Positions 1 to 7,855 of a stretch of DNA of 41,639 nt are shown piece after piece. The notes under the pieces are model-generated. The model did not search any database and had not been told where the DNA came from. It was given only the letters and a program-made list of their open reading frames with translations. This DNA is from Holophagaceae bacterium (GTDB lineage Bacteria; Acidobacteriota; Holophagae; Holophagales; Holophagaceae), in NCBI GenBank assembly GCA_003165415.1, contig PLUC01000219.1, positions 7,161-48,799 of the forward strand, given 5' to 3'. Within the stretch, counting starts at the first letter, position 1; the number at the start of each line of letters is the position of its first letter. The translations under genes and the position numbers were made by a program.

Positions 1-28
1 GAACGGCCCTCGGAAGGGGGCCGTTCAT
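1..28 (-). terminator. Terminator hairpin downstream of ssrA
   Basis: Directly 3' of the tmRNA on the minus strand lies an inverted repeat with nine-base arms (GAACGGCCC and GGGCCGTTC) around an eight-base loop. It has the position and shape of a factor-independent terminator. Any following T-run would lie outside the window, so the call rests on stem and position only. Confidence 0.6.
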
Positions 29-416
29 TGGTGGAGGTGGCGGGAGTTGAACCCGCGTCCAAGAAGCGTGACATGGAGGGTCGTTACAGGCTTGGTCCGA
101 ATCCCGTGACCTCTGCAGGGGGTCGGACAACCCTGATCGAGGACTTGTCCCCTGGTCTCGGCTGCCGTCAGGGGACGTCGCGGCAACCTATCCTGTGCCA
201 CTGTCCGGCAGACCGAGGTCACCCTTTCAGTGGTTTAACGAGCCCGGTACCAGGAGATCCCGGGGACTCGCCGAGTTGCTGTTTAGGCAGCTTGGAGCAT
301 GTACTCGTTAGAGTCAGTGGCTTTTTTGTTTTTATCGGCTTGATGAGGGGGCCAGCCGATAAACCCCCGCCTGCACCTCGCACACCTACAGCAACCTGTC
401 GAAACCAGTCACCCCC
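29..416 (-). ncRNA. ssrA: Transfer-messenger RNA (tmRNA)
   Basis: tmRNA rescues stalled ribosomes by acting first as alanyl-tRNA and then as a short mRNA for a degradation tag. The 5' end (GGGGGTGACTGG, then the conserved TTTCGACAGG) pairs over seven bases with CACCTCC before an encoded ACCA. The T-arm (GCGGG, TTCAACT, CCCGC) is intact. Upstream of the tag a clear pseudoknot is visible: the complement of 364-368 pairs with 347-351, and the complement of 354-360 pairs with 334-340, in crossing order. An A-rich single strand follows, then a GCC resume codon (321-319). The predicted tag is ATDSNEYMLQAA, ending at a TAA at 285-283. An alternative GCC at 339-337 would give 18 residues, but it lies inside the pseudoknot stem. 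Length is 388 nt. Confidence 0.96.
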
Positions 417-472
417 GGTGGTGCCTCCGGACCTCCTCACCCCGCGGGGCCTGGAAGTATCCGGCAAGCTCG

Positions 473-501
473 AGTATGGGACGCCCAACCGGCGGCCACA
501 A
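473..501 (-). promoter_or_regulatory. Possible ssrA promoter
   Basis: On the minus strand a TTGTGG element (501-496) is followed after 17 bases by CATACT (478-473), an acceptable sigma-70 pair about 55 bases upstream of the mature tmRNA 5' end. The matches are partial (3/6 and 4/6), and the leader would have to be removed by RNase P. Low confidence. Confidence 0.3.
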
Positions 502-530
502 GTGGCTAAGATTATGGGCAGGAGTTGCCA

Positions 531-1145
531 TTGTTGCGTCATTCGGGAAATGTGTTCGTGCTTTCGGCGCCGTCCGGAACCGGCAAGTCGACTTTAGCCA
601 GGCAATTGGTCAAACAGGTTGGGGATCTCAACTTCTCGGTGTCGTTCACCACCCGCCAGCCCCGGGCGGGGGAGGTGCACGGCCGGGACTACTTCTTCGT
701 GGACGACGCCACCTTCGACGACATGGTGGCCCGGGACGGGTTCGTGGAATGGGTGCGGGTCTACGAGCGCCGCTACGGCACCGGCAAGGCCTGGATCCAG
801 GAAAAGCTGGAATCGGGCGTGGATATCCTGCTGGACATCGAAAGCCAGGGGGCCCGCCGGGTGCACCAGGCCATCCCCGACGCGGTGATGGTGTTCCTCC
901 TGCCCCCCTCCTCCCGGGAACTGGCGGCCCGGCTCCGGGGCCGGGGCGACGAATCCGAGGAGCAGGTGCGGATCCGCCTGGAATACGCCAAGCACGAGTT
1001 GGTCCAGTACGAGGGTTATGACTATCTTGTAGTGAATGATACGGTGGAGCAGGCCTACCGCAGGCTTGAATCCATCATCACCGCCACCCGCTGCCGCCGG
1101 GAGCGGATGGGGGCCACGGCGCGGCAGATCCTGGACAGTTTTTGA
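531..1145 (+). CDS. gmk: Guanylate kinase
   Basis: Phosphorylates GMP to GDP with ATP in the cytoplasm, an essential step of guanine nucleotide synthesis. The P-loop SAPSGTGKST sits near the N-terminus, followed by the GMP-binding stretch FTTRQPRAGEVHGRDYFF and the lid region around YGTGKAWI. At about 204 residues it has the usual family length. The start is TTG: an AGGAG at 520-524 sits six bases before the TTG at 531, whereas the TTG at 525 has no room for a ribosome site. A TTG at 534 is the only other reasonable choice. The gene is head-to-head with ssrA and is followed after about 26 bases by the peptidase gene. Confidence 0.96.
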   Translation: MLRHSGNVFVLSAPSGTGKSTLARQLVKQVGDLNFSVSFTTRQPRAGEVHGRDYFFVDDATFDDMVARDGFVEWVRVYERRYGTGKAWIQEKLESGVDILLDIESQGARRVHQAIPDAVMVFLLPPSSRELAARLRGRGDESEEQVRIRLEYAKHELVQYEGYDYLVVNDTVEQAYRRLESIITATRCRRERMGATARQILDSF

Positions 1146-1171
1146 CCCGCAACCTGCGAAACGAGCAACCT

Positions 1172-2782
1172 ATGGGACGCAACATGGCGCGATGGCTGAA
1201 AAAGTATTGGATCGGAGCGGTGATCGTGGCCACCACCGCGGTGTATGTGCCCCTGGCGGGAAGGACCGGGGATGACCGGGCCAGCCAGAAGAGCCTGGAC
1301 ACCCTCACCGAGATCATGGGCCTGGTGCAGAAGGAATCGGTGGACCCGCCCACGCCCAAGCAGGTCGCCCACGCCTTCATCTCCGAAGGGCTCAGGACGC
1401 TGGATCCCCACTCCTACTACATGGACGAGGCCGAGTTCCGGGCCATGCGGGACGAGCAGCGCGGCTCCTTCTTCGGCATCGGCTCCATCATCGTGCAGCA
1501 GCCCGACGGCATCGTCATCGTCAGCACGGTGCGCGGCGGGCCTTCGGAGAAGATGGGCCTGCGGGCCGGGGACATCATCAAGGAGATCGACGGCAAGTCC
1601 ACGGAGAACTGGACCAGCGCCGCCGCGGTGCAGAAGCTGAGGGGCGACAAGGGCACCGTGGTGGAGGTGGCGGTTCAGCGCATGGGCTTCCCGGGCCTGA
1701 TCCGGTTCAGCCTCACCCGCAGCGAGATCCCCTCCAACAGCGTCTACTACAGCTTCATGCTCAACCCCACCACCGGCTTCATCACCATCAAGGACTTTGG
1801 CGAGACCACCTCGGAGGAGTTCGAACGGGCCGTGCGCAACCTCAAGAGCCAGGGCATGCAGTCGCTGATCCTGGACCTGCGCTACAACGGCGGGGGCATG
1901 CTCGACGCGGCCCTGGGCATCTGCCGGCAGCTGCTGGGCCCCAACGAGCTGATCGTCACCCAGCGCGGCCGCGACCCCAAGGACGTGGTGGAGACCCGCA
2001 CCCCCAAGGGCTCCGGCAGCGACCCCTTCCCCATGGTGGTGCTCATCAACCGCGGCTCGGCCTCGGCCTCTGAGATCGTCACCGGCGCGGTGCAGGACCA
2101 CGACCGCGGCCTGGTGGTGGGCCAGACCAGCTGGGGCAAGGGGCTGGTGCAGGCGGTCATGGCCATCAACCGCACCCGCGGCCTGGCCCTGACCACGGCC
2201 CGCTACTACACCCCCTCCGGGCGCTGCATCCAGCGCGACTACATGCACGGCATCGACGACTACCTGCTGCCCGAAGAGGACCCCAAGGAGCCCATCCAGC
2301 CCCAGGGCCCCAAGTTCAAGACCGACCTGGGCCGGGTGGTGTACGGGGGGGGCGGCATCACCCCGGACTTCGTGGTCAACGGCGGCAAGCTCACCACCTT
2401 CGTGGGCGACCTGAGGTTCCAGCACAGCGCCTTTTTCAAGTTCGCGGTGCTGGAGAAGGAGAAGTACGGGATCAAGCCGCAGCAGGACGTCAATGACGCG
2501 ATCATGGCGCGGTTCAAGACCTGGATGGCGGAGCAGAAGATCGAGTGCACCGAGGCCGAATGGAAGGACCCGCAGAACCAGGCCGACATGCGCGACCAGC
2601 TGGCCATCGAGATGCAGAACGTCGCCTACGGGGTGGAGGCGGGCTTCCGCTACACCTGCGGCCGCGACCCCCAGGTGCGCAAGGCCCTGGAGGTCATGCC
2701 CGAGGCCGATGCCCTGCTCAAGCGCAAGATGCTCACCTTCCAGCAGGCCCCGCCGCCCAAGTCCCAGGTGGCCCGGCAATGA
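1172..2782 (+). CDS. S41 family C-terminal processing peptidase (CtpA-like)
   Basis: A periplasmic serine protease of the tail-specific/CtpA family, which trims or degrades envelope proteins from the C-terminus. Residues 11-30 form one hydrophobic segment (signal anchor). A PDZ domain spans about 95-175 and the protease core about 195-370. The Ser-Lys dyad fits S298 (in GSASASEI) and K323 (in SWGKG), with the 25-residue spacing usual for the family. The C-terminal 150 residues are an uncharacterised tail. The start is the ATG at 1172; an in-frame ATG at 1184 is also possible, and upstream TTG 1142 is unlikely because it overlaps the gmk stop. The substrate is unknown. Confidence 0.93.
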   Translation: MGRNMARWLKKYWIGAVIVATTAVYVPLAGRTGDDRASQKSLDTLTEIMGLVQKESVDPPTPKQVAHAFISEGLRTLDPHSYYMDEAEFRAMRDEQRGSFFGIGSIIVQQPDGIVIVSTVRGGPSEKMGLRAGDIIKEIDGKSTENWTSAAAVQKLRGDKGTVVEVAVQRMGFPGLIRFSLTRSEIPSNSVYYSFMLNPTTGFITIKDFGETTSEEFERAVRNLKSQGMQSLILDLRYNGGGMLDAALGICRQLLGPNELIVTQRGRDPKDVVETRTPKGSGSDPFPMVVLINRGSASASEIVTGAVQDHDRGLVVGQTSWGKGLVQAVMAINRTRGLALTTARYYTPSGRCIQRDYMHGIDDYLLPEEDPKEPIQPQGPKFKTDLGRVVYGGGGITPDFVVNGGKLTTFVGDLRFQHSAFFKFAVLEKEKYGIKPQQDVNDAIMARFKTWMAEQKIECTEAEWKDPQNQADMRDQLAIEMQNVAYGVEAGFRYTCGRDPQVRKALEVMPEADALLKRKMLTFQQAPPPKSQVARQ

Positions 2783-2804
2783 CCCCGTCCGCACCCGGCC
2801 AAGC

Positions 2805-3071
2805 ATGGGCACGGTGATCCGCGGCCTGCGCTTCTTCTATCTCCTCTGGGGCGGCCTGCTCCTGGGCACGCTCGCGGTGAACAACCGGATCCGGCTGCCG
2901 GAGCTGGTGTGGCACTGGACCTGGCTGGCGCGATTCTTCTTCACGGTGTGGGGGCGGGGGCTGCTGCTGGGCATCGCCGCGGCCATGTCCCTGGCCGCCC
3001 TGGCCGAGGTCTGGGAGCTGGTGGACCGGATCCTTTCCCGGTTCATCCATGATCCGGAAAGGGAACACTAG
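2805..3071 (+). CDS. Small two-helix membrane protein, function unknown
   Basis: An 88-residue protein with two hydrophobic segments, about residues 10-25 (FFYLLWGGLLLGTLAV) and 50-68 (GLLLGIAAAMSLAALAEVW), joined by a Trp/Arg-rich loop. The C-terminus is charged. I recognise no family. It lies 22 bases after the CtpA-like gene and 3 bases before the LolC-type permease, so it is probably co-transcribed with both and belongs to an envelope operon. The start is ATG 2805; no better in-frame start precedes it and the ribosome site is weak. Similar small proteins next to Lol permeases could be accessory subunits, but nothing in the sequence proves this. Confidence 0.7.
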   Translation: MGTVIRGLRFFYLLWGGLLLGTLAVNNRIRLPELVWHWTWLARFFFTVWGRGLLLGIAAAMSLAALAEVWELVDRILSRFIHDPEREH

Positions 3072-3074
3072 CCC

Positions 3075-4310
3075 ATGCGAAGCTTCGAGGCCTTCGTCGC
3101 CCAGCGCTACCTGAGGACCCGCAAGAAGGGGGCCTTCGTGCGGGTGATGGTGGGCTTCGCCCGCTGGGGCATCGCCCTGGGCGTGTTCGCCATGGTCATC
3201 GCCCTGGCGCTCATGAACGGGTTCCGGGAGGACATCCAGGCCAACCTGTTCTCGGCCACGGCCCACTTCACCGTGGCCAATTTGAGCGGGGAGATCCCCG
3301 ACACCGAGGAGTCCCTGCGCATCATCCGCGCCACCCCGGGCGTGGTGGCGGCCAGCCCCATGCGCATGGACCATGGCCTGCTGAAACCGGCCTCCAGCGA
3401 AGCGCCCCCGGCCCCGCTGATGCTCAAGGCGGTGGACCCGGCCTCGGCCCACGGCACCTCCAGCATCTTCGACAGCCTCAAGCCCAATCCGGTGGAACGC
3501 CTGCAGGAGGGCGAGATCCTCATCGGCCAGGAGCTGGCCCGGAACCTGGGCCTGCGCATCGGCGACCAGGTGGCGGTGGTGTTCCTGCGCATGGACCTGG
3601 GCCTGGCGGGGCTCCAGCCCAAGATGGCCGGGTTCAAGGTGGCCGGGACCTTCCAGAGCCACATCAGCGAGTACGACAAGGGCTGGGCCTTCATCCACAT
3701 CAAGGACGCCGAACGGCTGGCGGACACCGACCAGGCCGAGATGATCGAGGTGCGGGCCCGGAGCATCGACGCCATCGACCAGGTCAAGCCGGCGGTGCTC
3801 ACCGCCCTGAACGGCAGCGGCCCGGGCCCCTTCTTCGCCCAGGACCTGCGCGACACCAACCGGGCCCTGTTCGCGGCGCTGCGGGTGGAGAAGTGGATCT
3901 TCGGGGCGGTGCTGGCGCTGATCGTGCTCATCGCCGCGTTCAACATCGTCGGCAGCCTGGTGCTGCTGGTGACCGAGAAGCGGCGCGACCTGGGCGTGTT
4001 CCTGGCCCTGGGCGCCACGCCCAGGCAGATCCAGCGCCTGTTCGAGCTGCAGGGCCTGCGCATCGGTGCGGTGGGCACCGCCTGGGGCCTGGGCCTCTCG
4101 GTGCCGTTCTGCCTGGTGGCGGACCACTACCGCCTGATCAAGCTGCCGGCCGCGGTCTACGACTTCATCACCTTCGTCCCGTTCCGCCTCAACCCCTTCG
4201 ACCTGGCGCTGGTGGCGGTGTTTCCCCTCCTGGTCGCGTGGGGGGCCTCCCGCTATCCGGCCCGCCGCGCCGCCAGCGTCGATCCCGTCGACGCCCTCCG
4301 TGCGGATTGA
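3075..4310 (+). CDS. lolC: LolC/LolE-type lipoprotein-releasing ABC transporter permease
   Basis: Inner-membrane permease of the MacB/FtsX-like class, in Lol systems the part that extracts lipoproteins from the inner membrane for transfer to the outer membrane. The N-terminus (SFEAFVAQRYLRTRKK) matches the LolC/E start. A first membrane helix lies near residues 29-48, then a large periplasmic domain to about 275, then three C-terminal helices of the FtsX fold containing the EKRRDLGVFLALGAT coupling segment. Length (411) is normal. A LolD-type ATPase is encoded two genes downstream with an exonuclease gene between them. Only one permease is present here, suggesting a homodimer (LolF-like) rather than a C/E pair. 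Confidence 0.88.
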   Translation: MRSFEAFVAQRYLRTRKKGAFVRVMVGFARWGIALGVFAMVIALALMNGFREDIQANLFSATAHFTVANLSGEIPDTEESLRIIRATPGVVAASPMRMDHGLLKPASSEAPPAPLMLKAVDPASAHGTSSIFDSLKPNPVERLQEGEILIGQELARNLGLRIGDQVAVVFLRMDLGLAGLQPKMAGFKVAGTFQSHISEYDKGWAFIHIKDAERLADTDQAEMIEVRARSIDAIDQVKPAVLTALNGSGPGPFFAQDLRDTNRALFAALRVEKWIFGAVLALIVLIAAFNIVGSLVLLVTEKRRDLGVFLALGATPRQIQRLFELQGLRIGAVGTAWGLGLSVPFCLVADHYRLIKLPAAVYDFITFVPFRLNPFDLALVAVFPLLVAWGASRYPARRAASVDPVDALRAD

Positions 4311-4315
4311 ACCCC

Positions 4316-4882
4316 ATGACGCAGCCTTTCCTCTTCCTTGATACCGAAACCGGGGGCCTGGACCCCCGCGGCAACAGCCTGCTGAGTCTCGGGCTGGTGG
4401 TGGGCGACGGGCCCAGGGTGGTCAACAGCCTGGAGATCCTGCTCCGCCACGAGCCCTACGTGGTCTCCGCCGGAGGGATGAAGGTCAACCGCATCGACCT
4501 GGTCCGGCACCACGAGGCTGCCCTGGATCCCCCGGTGGCCATGGCCGTGCTGGAGGTGTTCCTGGAGCAGCACTTCCCCCACCGCTGCCAGCCCATCACC
4601 CTGGCCGGGCACAACGTCGCCTTTGACCAGGCCTTCCTGGAGGTGTTCCTGGCCAGCCAGGGCCGGGAGATGGAGCCGCGCTTCAGCCACCGGCTGGTGG
4701 ACACCCACAGCCTGGCCGCGGGGCTCCGGGACGCCGGCCGGCTGCCCCTGGCCAACCTGAGCTCCACGGCGCTGTTCGCCCACTTCGGGATCCTGGTGCC
4801 CGAGGACAAGCGGCACACGGCGCTGGGCGATGCCCTGGCCACCTTCGAGCTGTACTGGAAGCTGGTGGAGCTAATGAAATGA
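4316..4882 (+). CDS. DnaQ-like 3'-5' exonuclease (RNase T-like)
   Basis: A 188-residue single-domain DEDDh exonuclease. Exo I is FLDTETGGLD (Asp and Glu metal ligands), Exo II is AGHNVAFDQAF and Exo III is HTALGDA, so all four acidic ligands and the catalytic His are visible. The general layout resembles RNase T, a tRNA and RNA 3' trimming enzyme, but DNA proofreading or a nanoRNase role cannot be excluded. It starts 5 bases after the permease gene and its stop overlaps the ATPase start (ATGA), so it is translationally coupled inside a Lol operon, an unusual place for a nuclease. Confidence 0.88.
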   Translation: MTQPFLFLDTETGGLDPRGNSLLSLGLVVGDGPRVVNSLEILLRHEPYVVSAGGMKVNRIDLVRHHEAALDPPVAMAVLEVFLEQHFPHRCQPITLAGHNVAFDQAFLEVFLASQGREMEPRFSHRLVDTHSLAAGLRDAGRLPLANLSSTALFAHFGILVPEDKRHTALGDALATFELYWKLVELMK

Positions 4883-5550
4883 CCGGCCTCCCCCTCTCCG
4901 TCCGGAACCTGCACAAGACCTACGCCGGGGCCGAGCACCCGGTGTTCGACGGGTTCTCCCTGGAGGTGGAGGCCGGTTCCCTGTGCGCCGTGGTGGGGCC
5001 TTCCGGGGTGGGCAAGACCACCCTGCTGAACTGCGTGGCCGGACTGGACCACTGGGAGTCCGGCAGCATCCAGGCCGGCAACCAGATGGTGCCCATGGGC
5101 CAGCCGGAAGCCTCGGCCTTGTACCGGCGCGCCCACGTGGGCCTGGCGTTCCAGCAGCCGCACCTGCTGCCGGAGTTCACCGTGGAGGAGAACCTGCTGA
5201 TGCCGTTCCTCATCGCCGGGGACCTGGAACCGGGGCACCGGGCCTGGGTGGCGGAACTGCTGGCCACGGTCGGCCTGACCGCCCTGGCCCAGCGCCTGCC
5301 GGCCACCCTTTCCGGGGGCCAGGCGGCCCGGGTCGGCCTGGTCCGGGCGCTGGCGCGGCGGCCCGGCCTGTGGCTGCTGGACGAGCCCACCGGCAACCTG
5401 GACCCGGCCACGGCCCAGGAGGTGTTCGAGTTCCTCCTGGCCCTGCACGCCGAACTGCGGCCGACCACCCTCCTGGTCACCCACAACCTGGCCCTGGCCG
5501 AGCGCTGCGGGCGTATCGTCCGGCTGGGGACCCTGGTCGCGGTCTCGTGA
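4879..5550 (+). CDS. lolD: LolD-type ABC transporter ATPase
   Basis: The cytoplasmic ATPase that would power the LolC-type permease. Walker A is GPSGVGKTT (about residue 38), the Q-loop is AFQQPHLLPE, the signature is LSGGQAAR, Walker B is LWLLDEPTGNLDP and the switch His is in LLVTHN. The 223-residue length and the EPTGNLD stretch fit the LolD/MacB/FtsE branch. The ATG overlaps the exonuclease stop codon. Alternative identity: ATPase of another MacB-type exporter. LolD is favoured by the nearby permease. Confidence 0.88.
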   Translation: MTGLPLSVRNLHKTYAGAEHPVFDGFSLEVEAGSLCAVVGPSGVGKTTLLNCVAGLDHWESGSIQAGNQMVPMGQPEASALYRRAHVGLAFQQPHLLPEFTVEENLLMPFLIAGDLEPGHRAWVAELLATVGLTALAQRLPATLSGGQAARVGLVRALARRPGLWLLDEPTGNLDPATAQEVFEFLLALHAELRPTTLLVTHNLALAERCGRIVRLGTLVAVS

Positions 5551-5582
5551 TACCTTCAAGCCCGACCCTCGCAGGAGATCCC

Positions 5583-6743
5583 ATGGCCGCCCTGGAGCTC
5601 GAACGGGACATGACCGCCTGGCGGCACCATCTGCACGCCCATCCCGAAACCGGGTTCGAGGAGCGCCAGACCGCCGAGTTCGTGGCCGGCACCCTGGCCT
5701 CCCTGGGCCTGGAGGTGGCCCGGGGCATCGGCGGCACCGGCGTGGTGGGCACCCTGCGCCTGGGCCGGGGCTCGCGCGCCATCGGCTTCAGGGCCGACAT
5801 GGACGCCCTGCTGATCCAGGAGACCGGGATCCACCCGTACACCTCCCGCCACCCGGGGAAGATGCATGCCTGCGGCCACGACGGCCACATGGCCATGGTG
5901 CTGGGCGCCGCCGCCCTGCTGGCCCAGGCCCAGGACCTGGACGGCACCATCCACTTCGTGTTCCAGCCGGCGGAGGAGCATGGCCGCGGCGCCAAGGCGA
6001 TGATCGCCGACGGCCTGTTCACGCGCTTCCCCATGGAGGAGATCTACGGCGTGCACTCCATGCCGGGGATCCCCGCCGGCCGGTTCGCCACCCGCCCCGG
6101 CGGCATCATGGCCTCCGAGGACAACTTCGTGATCCGCATCCACGGGCGCGGGGCCCACGCGGCCCGGCCGCACATGGCCATCGATCCCATCGTGGTCGCC
6201 TCGGAGATCGTCCTGGTGCTGCAGACCATCCTGGCCCGCAACGTGGACCCCACCGAGCAGGCCGTGGTCTCCGTCACCGAGTTCATCGCCGACGGCACCC
6301 GCAACGTCATCCCCGCCAACGTGGTGCTCAAGGGCGACACCCGCAGCTACACCCCCACCGTCCAGGGGCTGCTGCAGGAACGCATGGCGGCCATCGTCAG
6401 CGGGATCTGCGCCGCCCACGGCGCCGGCCACGACTTCGAATACAGTTTCGAGTTCGAGCCCACCTTCAACGCCCCCATGTGCGTGGCCACCGCGGTCCAG
6501 GCCGCCACGACGGTGGCGGGCAAGCAGAACGTGGACGGCAACTGCCCGCCGGTGCTGGCCTCCGAGGACTTCGGGGCGTTCCTGCTGGTGGTGCCCGGGA
6601 ACTACATGTTCATCGGCAGCGGCACCCAGGGGGAAGCCGGTGGCACCCCCCTGCACAGCCCCCTGTTCGACTTCAACGACAGCCTGCTGCTGCCCGGCGC
6701 CCGCTATTTCGCCACCATCGCCCAGCAGTTGCTGGGCCGCTGA
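5583..6743 (+). CDS. M20 family amidohydrolase (hippurate hydrolase/aminoacylase type)
   Basis: A 386-residue metallo-amidohydrolase of peptidase family M20D, which removes acyl groups from N-acyl amino acids or cleaves small amide conjugates. Metal ligands are visible in HACGHDGH (residues 95-102), the EE pair at 131-132, VHSMPG near 157 and LHSP near the C-terminus. DMDAL (72-76) is the usual N-terminal motif. The lid domain lies about 185-295. The start is ATG 5583 with AGGAG seven bases upstream. RidA follows after 10 bases and a HAD hydrolase after that, forming a three-gene unit just before the HypD locus. The substrate is not readable; an acylated or peptide-bound amino acid feeding the downstream enzymes is a reasonable guess. 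Confidence 0.9.
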   Translation: MAALELERDMTAWRHHLHAHPETGFEERQTAEFVAGTLASLGLEVARGIGGTGVVGTLRLGRGSRAIGFRADMDALLIQETGIHPYTSRHPGKMHACGHDGHMAMVLGAAALLAQAQDLDGTIHFVFQPAEEHGRGAKAMIADGLFTRFPMEEIYGVHSMPGIPAGRFATRPGGIMASEDNFVIRIHGRGAHAARPHMAIDPIVVASEIVLVLQTILARNVDPTEQAVVSVTEFIADGTRNVIPANVVLKGDTRSYTPTVQGLLQERMAAIVSGICAAHGAGHDFEYSFEFEPTFNAPMCVATAVQAATTVAGKQNVDGNCPPVLASEDFGAFLLVVPGNYMFIGSGTQGEAGGTPLHSPLFDFNDSLLLPGARYFATIAQQLLGR

Positions 6744-6753
6744 AGGGAGACTC

Positions 6754-7134
6754 ATGGCACGCAAAGTGATCACCGCCGAAGGGGCCTGCGTGGTGGGACC
6801 CTATTCCCACGCGGTCCGGGCCGGGAAGCTGCTCTACCTGTCCGGCCAGACCCCGCTGGATCCGTCCACCGGCCAGGTCCTGGAAGGGGATGTGCGGGCC
6901 CAGACCGGGCAGTGCTTCCAGAACCTGTTCGCGGTCCTGAAGGCGGCCGGCCTGACCCCGGACCAGGTGGTGAAGGTGAACGTCTTCCTCACCGACATGA
7001 ACGACTTCGACGCCATGAACGAGGTCTACGCCGCCCACTTCGCCCAGCCGTTCCCCGCCCGCACCACCATCGGCGTGGCCGCGCTGCCCCTGGGCGCCCG
7101 CATCGAGATCGAGCTGATCGCGCGCAGGGACTAA
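6754..7134 (+). CDS. ridA: RidA family enamine/imine deaminase
   Basis: A 126-residue RidA (YjgF/YER057c/UK114) protein, which hydrolyses reactive enamines and imines made by PLP enzymes and amino acid dehydratases. Family signatures are present: GPYSHAV near the N-terminus, LYLSGQTPLDP, and the Arg-containing PARTTIGVAALPLGA that holds the substrate carboxylate. The C-terminus (IEIELIARR) is typical. It sits between the M20 amidohydrolase and the HAD hydrolase with gaps of 10 and 7 bases. Its place beside a hydroxyproline dehydratase gene is chemically apt, because that pathway yields a cyclic imine (see findings). Confidence 0.93.
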   Translation: MARKVITAEGACVVGPYSHAVRAGKLLYLSGQTPLDPSTGQVLEGDVRAQTGQCFQNLFAVLKAAGLTPDQVVKVNVFLTDMNDFDAMNEVYAAHFAQPFPARTTIGVAALPLGARIEIELIARRD

Positions 7135-7141
7135 GGCTCTA

Positions 7142-7795
7142 ATGCGCCCCCCCCTGCCCGCCCTGGCGGTGTTCGACCTGGCCGGAACCACCATGGTGGA
7201 CGACGGCACGGTGGCCGCCGTGTTCACGGAAGTCCTGGCCGCCGAAGGCATGGCCCTCGGGCCGGAACAGCTGGCGCGGGTGCGCGGGGCGGCCAAGCGG
7301 GAGGCGTTCCGGACCCTGGCCGGTCCGGGCCCCCTTGCCGAGCGGATGTTCGGCATGTTCATCCGGACCATCCGCCTGCGCTTCGCCGCCCGGTTGCCCC
7401 GGGAGGTGGCCTGGGCTTCCGCCACCTTCGCCTGGCTGCGGGCGCGGAGCATCAAGCTCGCCTTCAACACCGGCTTCGACCGGGCCACGGCGGAACCTCT
7501 CATCGCGGCCCTGGGCTGGGAGGCGGGGTTCGACGCCCTGGTCTGCGGCGACGAGGTGGAGGCCGGCCGGCCCTCCCCCGCCATGATCCTGGAGGCCATG
7601 GCCCGGACCGGCGTGACCGAGGCCTCGGGGGTGATGGCGGTGGGGGACACTGTCCTGGACCTCCAGGCGGGAAACGCCGCCGGGGCGGGCTGGGTGGTGG
7701 GCGTCCTGTCCGGGGCCCACAACCGGGCGAGGCTCATCCAAGTCACACATACGCATATACTTGCCAGCGTCGCGGAGCTTCCGGGCATCCTTTGA
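7142..7795 (+). CDS. Phosphonatase-like HAD hydrolase
   Basis: A 217-residue haloacid dehalogenase-superfamily protein. The nucleophile motif is FDLAGTT: D12 is the nucleophile and the usual second Asp is Ala (A14), the arrangement of phosphonoacetaldehyde hydrolase (PhnX) rather than ordinary HAD phosphatases. K52, in GAAKREAF of the cap, falls one residue from the position of the Schiff-base lysine of PhnX. The C-terminal acidic motif is GDTVLDLQAG. The protein is shorter than PhnX (about 265 residues) and closer in size to the phosphonatase-like subgroup. No phnW is visible nearby, so the substrate is open. It ends the M20-ridA unit. Confidence 0.85.
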   Translation: MRPPLPALAVFDLAGTTMVDDGTVAAVFTEVLAAEGMALGPEQLARVRGAAKREAFRTLAGPGPLAERMFGMFIRTIRLRFAARLPREVAWASATFAWLRARSIKLAFNTGFDRATAEPLIAALGWEAGFDALVCGDEVEAGRPSPAMILEAMARTGVTEASGVMAVGDTVLDLQAGNAAGAGWVVGVLSGAHNRARLIQVTHTHILASVAELPGIL

Positions 7796-7836
7796 TCCAG
7801 GGCTCCGGAAAAATATCCGGGCGCAGGCCTCGGCAA

Positions 7837-7855
7837 CTGATATATTAGATATCAG
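7837..7855. promoter_or_regulatory. Perfect palindrome abutting the GntR start codon
   Basis: CTGATATATTAGATATCAG has perfect seven-base arms around a five-base centre and ends on the base before the ATG of the GntR-type gene. This is the usual size for a GntR/FCD operator. TATATT (7841-7846) within it could serve as a -10 element, putting the transcription start at or near the ATG. That would let the regulator block its own promoter. No good -35 is visible. Confidence 0.55.

Noticed and set aside
28-597. Frames over the tmRNA region
   Set aside because: The region is a structured RNA with matched acceptor stem, T-arm and pseudoknot; the frames are incidental.
1055-2812. Very long minus-strand open frame opposite the CtpA-like gene
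   Set aside because: High-GC third positions of the real plus-strand gene create it. The translation is rich in His, Gly, Val and Leu with no family resemblance. The same applies to long opposite frames over hypD (9324-11615), GH31 (12164-15052) and lnt (21906-23324).
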